From contig CANGXE010000057.1 of assembly GCA_947457525.1 (NCBI GenBank), forward strand, positions 1 through 7,997: a stretch of 7,997 nt of DNA. The letters run 5' to 3'. The notes under the pieces are model-generated. The model was not told the origin of the DNA and made no database searches. It saw nothing but the letters and a program-made list of their open reading frames with translations. Source of the DNA: Bacteroidota bacterium. Lineage in GTDB: Bacteria; Bacteroidota; Bacteroidia; Chitinophagales; LD1. Made by a program: the position numbers and the translations under genes. This document shows, piece by piece, positions 5,662 to 7,997 of this stretch; within the stretch, counting starts at the first letter, position 1, and every line of letters begins with the position of its first letter.

Positions 5662-7997
5662 ATGAAAAAAATTGTACTCGCCATGGCTTCAGTGGTCATG
5701 TCATTAGTCACTTTCGGCCAACAAAACATTTGCTATTCTACCGAGATCGTTAATAAAATGCGTTTGGAAAACCCGGACTACGATCAGCAATTGATGGAAA
5801 TGGAAAACATGCAACGCAAATGGGTGGCCAGCCAACAATTAGACCCCTCTTTTGATGCTAGAGCTGTTCGAACAATTCCGATTGTCTTTCATGTTCTATA
5901 TAATACCACTGCTCAAAACGTATCCGATGCACTTATCCAGCAAACATTAAATCAACTCAATAAAGACTTTAGTAAAACCAACACCGACTTATCAACTGCT
6001 CGTTCTGTGGTTCAACCTTTTGCTACTGATGTTCAAATTCAGTTTTGCTTAGCACAGACCAATCCAAGCGGACAGCCTACTACCGGGATTAATCGTGTTT
6101 CTACAGCAGAGGCTTGTTTTGACCCAAATACAGAAACCAATAAAATGAAATCGGCATCAACCAATGGTGTTGCTCCTTGGAACCCTCAGAAATATTTGAA
6201 TGTTTGGATTGTAAATATTTGTGGATCTTCTCCTCAAACAGGTGGCGTGGCTGGTTATGCTTATTTACCTACCAACAATGTAAATAATCCTGCCACGGGA
6301 AACGGTATGCACGGTTCAAGTATAGATGGTATGGTAATCAGTTTTAATATTGGTTTAGGTACCGGAAATAGAACACTCACGCACGAAATCGGTCACTATT
6401 TAGGTTTGCGCCATACTTGGGGCGATGCTTCATCCAATGCATGTGGTAATGTTTTCCCGAACACAGATGATGGATTTAACGATACTCCTGATTCTAAAGC
6501 GCCAAATTATGGCTGCTCACCAATTACTTCTTGTACAGGAAACTCATCTTATGGGGATTTGTATGAAGATCACATGGACTACAGCAGCTGTACGCGATTG
6601 TTTACGCTTCAACAAGCCAACTTTATGAACAATGTGTTAACCAATATTCGTTCAAGTTTAGTTACCAACAATAATGTTTGTGCATCAACGGGTGCACCTG
6701 TAGCTAACTTCACAGCTACACCAACAACTATCTGTCCGGGGCAAACCGTTCAGTTTACTAATGCTTCGACCGGAACTGTGACTACCTATGCTTGGCAGTT
6801 TCCTGGAGGAACTCCGGCTACTTCTACCTCAGCTAACCCAACAGTCACTTACAACACTGCCGGAACATACAACGTCACTTTGACGGTAAGTAATGGCACC
6901 CAAAACTCAACGGAAACCAAAACCGCTTTCATCACTGTAGCTACAGCAACAGCTCTACCTTTGTCTGAAGGTTTTCAAAATACAACTTTCCCTCCAACCG
7001 GTTGGTCTCTGAATAACCCCGACCAAGGTACCACTTGGGTACGTACAACATCGGCAGGTGGCTTTGGTGCTTCTTCAGCTTCAGCTTATGTAAACAACTA
7101 TAACTACTCAAGCACAGGTCAATCTGATTGGTTAATCACCCCCTCTTATTCTTTTTCAGGTGTTGCTGCAGGACGCATAAAATGGGACTATGCCTATCGC
7201 CAATATAACCAAACAGGATTTAACGACTCCTTAGAAGTACTTTATTCTACTAACTGTGGTGCAACGTGGACTAGCTTATGGCTTAGAGGCGGAGCTTCAC
7301 TATCTACCGTTTCTACTACCTCTGGAACTAACTTTGTGCCTACTTCTACGCAATGGAAAGCTGACTCTGTTTCATTAGCTTCTTTGAGTGGACAAGCGAA
7401 TGTGCGTTTTGCGTTTAGAAACAGAAATAGCTACGGACAAAATATTTTCTTAGATAATGTAAATATCTTCAACGCTGCCCCTACACAAGTTGTAGCTCCG
7501 GTGGCCAACTTTGTAGGTAATCCAACTACAGTTACCGTTGGTAATTCTGTTGCATTTACAGATTTGTCGACCAATAACCCGACATCTTGGAGTTGGAGTT
7601 TTGCTGGAGGAACTCCCGCAACTTCTACCCAACAAAATCCAACTATCCAATACAACACACCAGGTACTTATGCTGTAACATTAACAGCAACCAACACAGG
7701 TGGTAACGATGGTGAAAATAAAACAGCTTATATTACCGTGGTGACCGGAGGTGGAGGTGGCACATCTTGTGATACGTTATCTAACATTTTACCAAATGAC
7801 ACATTAACTATTTACAGCCTTCCAGGTGGTGCAAATGGCACCGGTTATGTTTCGGGTCACAATAGTTTTGGTGACAAAGCAAAAGCGGAATTTTATACCA
7901 ACCCAACACCGGGAGCTACAGTAACAGGAGCTATTTTGTATTTTGGTGTAGCTAAAACGCTGAATACCACCTCAACTATTACTGTAAAAGCTTGGAA
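5662..7997 (+). CDS. Secreted M43-family (pappalysin-type) metalloprotease with PKD domains (3' partial)
   Basis: The frame is open from the ATG at 5662 to the window edge: 778 residues and no stop. A signal peptide (1-19, MKKIVLAMASVVMSLVTFG) precedes a short pro-region. The catalytic domain (about 70-334) has the metzincin zinc site HEIGHYLGLRH, with His241, Glu242, His245 and His251. It also has the family's NDTPDS and GCSP segments and a Met-turn HMDYS (Met305). This is peptidase family M43, which includes ulilysin and mirolysin. After it come a PKD domain (346-426), a domain resembling cleaved-adhesin/choice-of-anchor J modules (431-603, with SEGFQ, GW, DWLITP and FLDNVNI), a second PKD (613-693), a glycine run (GGGGG), and the start of a further domain with GYVSGHNSFGDKAKAEF. 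The layout suggests an exported enzyme whose type IX sorting signal lies past the window. The substrate is unknown. Cys24 in the pro-region may be a cysteine switch. Confidence 0.92.
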   Translation, partial: MKKIVLAMASVVMSLVTFGQQNICYSTEIVNKMRLENPDYDQQLMEMENMQRKWVASQQLDPSFDARAVRTIPIVFHVLYNTTAQNVSDALIQQTLNQLNKDFSKTNTDLSTARSVVQPFATDVQIQFCLAQTNPSGQPTTGINRVSTAEACFDPNTETNKMKSASTNGVAPWNPQKYLNVWIVNICGSSPQTGGVAGYAYLPTNNVNNPATGNGMHGSSIDGMVISFNIGLGTGNRTLTHEIGHYLGLRHTWGDASSNACGNVFPNTDDGFNDTPDSKAPNYGCSPITSCTGNSSYGDLYEDHMDYSSCTRLFTLQQANFMNNVLTNIRSSLVTNNNVCASTGAPVANFTATPTTICPGQTVQFTNASTGTVTTYAWQFPGGTPATSTSANPTVTYNTAGTYNVTLTVSNGTQNSTETKTAFITVATATALPLSEGFQNTTFPPTGWSLNNPDQGTTWVRTTSAGGFGASSASAYVNNYNYSSTGQSDWLITPSYSFSGVAAGRIKWDYAYRQYNQTGFNDSLEVLYSTNCGATWTSLWLRGGASLSTVSTTSGTNFVPTSTQWKADSVSLASLSGQANVRFAFRNRNSYGQNIFLDNVNIFNAAPTQVVAPVANFVGNPTTVTVGNSVAFTDLSTNNPTSWSWSFAGGTPATSTQQNPTIQYNTPGTYAVTLTATNTGGNDGENKTAYITVVTGGGGGTSCDTLSNILPNDTLTIYSLPGGANGTGYVSGHNSFGDKAKAEFYTNPTPGATVTGAILYFGVAKTLNTTSTITVKAW
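6793..6888 (+). repeat. PKD repeat copy 1, most conserved segment
   Basis: This segment encodes the core of the first PKD domain (WQFPGGTPATST, NPTVTYNTAGTYNVTLTV). It matches the segment at 7594-7689 in 23 of 32 residues, with visible nucleotide similarity, so the two domains look like an internal duplication or the product of gene conversion. Confidence 0.75.
7594..7689 (+). repeat. PKD repeat copy 2, most conserved segment
   Basis: This segment encodes the core of the second PKD domain (WSFAGGTPATST, NPTIQYNTPGTYAVTLTA). Both copies have the GGTP turn in place of the more usual GDG after the Trp-x-Phe. They flank the adhesin-like domain. Confidence 0.75.

Noticed and set aside
7431..7658. 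Minus-strand frames of 66-75 codons
   Set aside because: They lie wholly inside the metalloprotease gene, with no start signal or family resemblance.
1..7997. Mobile elements, CRISPR, tRNA/rRNA genes or a defence system
   Set aside because: No transposase, integrase, direct-repeat spacer array or cloverleaf was seen; coding and composition look uniform along the window.

Overview
The window looks like chromosomal DNA from a member of the Bacteroidota. Three things point there. The promoter-like sequences fit the TTTG / TAnnTTTG pattern of that phylum and the genes lack clear Shine-Dalgarno sequences. The ribosomal protein S16 carries a long charged C-terminal extension. There are large secreted proteins of LysM/TPR and M43-peptidase/PKD architecture of the kind exported by type IX secretion. 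Genus cannot be read from the sequence.

Layout. Positions 3-551 (+) hold the 3' end of an acyl-CoA dehydrogenase fused to a C-terminal SCP2 lipid-binding domain. It converges on a minus-strand block, and the 122-bp gap between them holds two strong hairpin terminators. The minus-strand block (2962 down to 674) is rpsP-rimM-trmD-rplS, the classic ribosomal protein / 16S maturation / tRNA m1G37 methylation cluster. Its first three genes are tightly packed. rplS is set apart by 128 bp and probably has its own promoter. A 140-bp divergent region separates rpsP from a 96-residue DUF721 (DciA-like) gene on the plus strand. Downstream on the same strand are a 698-residue LysM / helical / low-complexity / TPR periplasmic protein, and then a long secreted M43 metalloprotease that runs off the right edge. 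The protease has no stop codon in the window.

How the genes relate. S16, RimM, TrmD and L19 act in ribosome assembly and translational fidelity and are plausibly co-regulated with growth. The plus-strand genes after 3103 look individually promoted, with short or absent leaders, rather than forming an operon. I see no mobile element, CRISPR array, tRNA or rRNA, and no gene-free stretch longer than 150 bp. I found no convincing undescribed system. The observations most worth checking are the dehydrogenase-SCP2 fusion, the split-charge S16 tail, the DciA-like gene at a divergent promoter, the DT-rich linker in the LysM/TPR protein, and the unusual domain order and possible cysteine switch of the metalloprotease.
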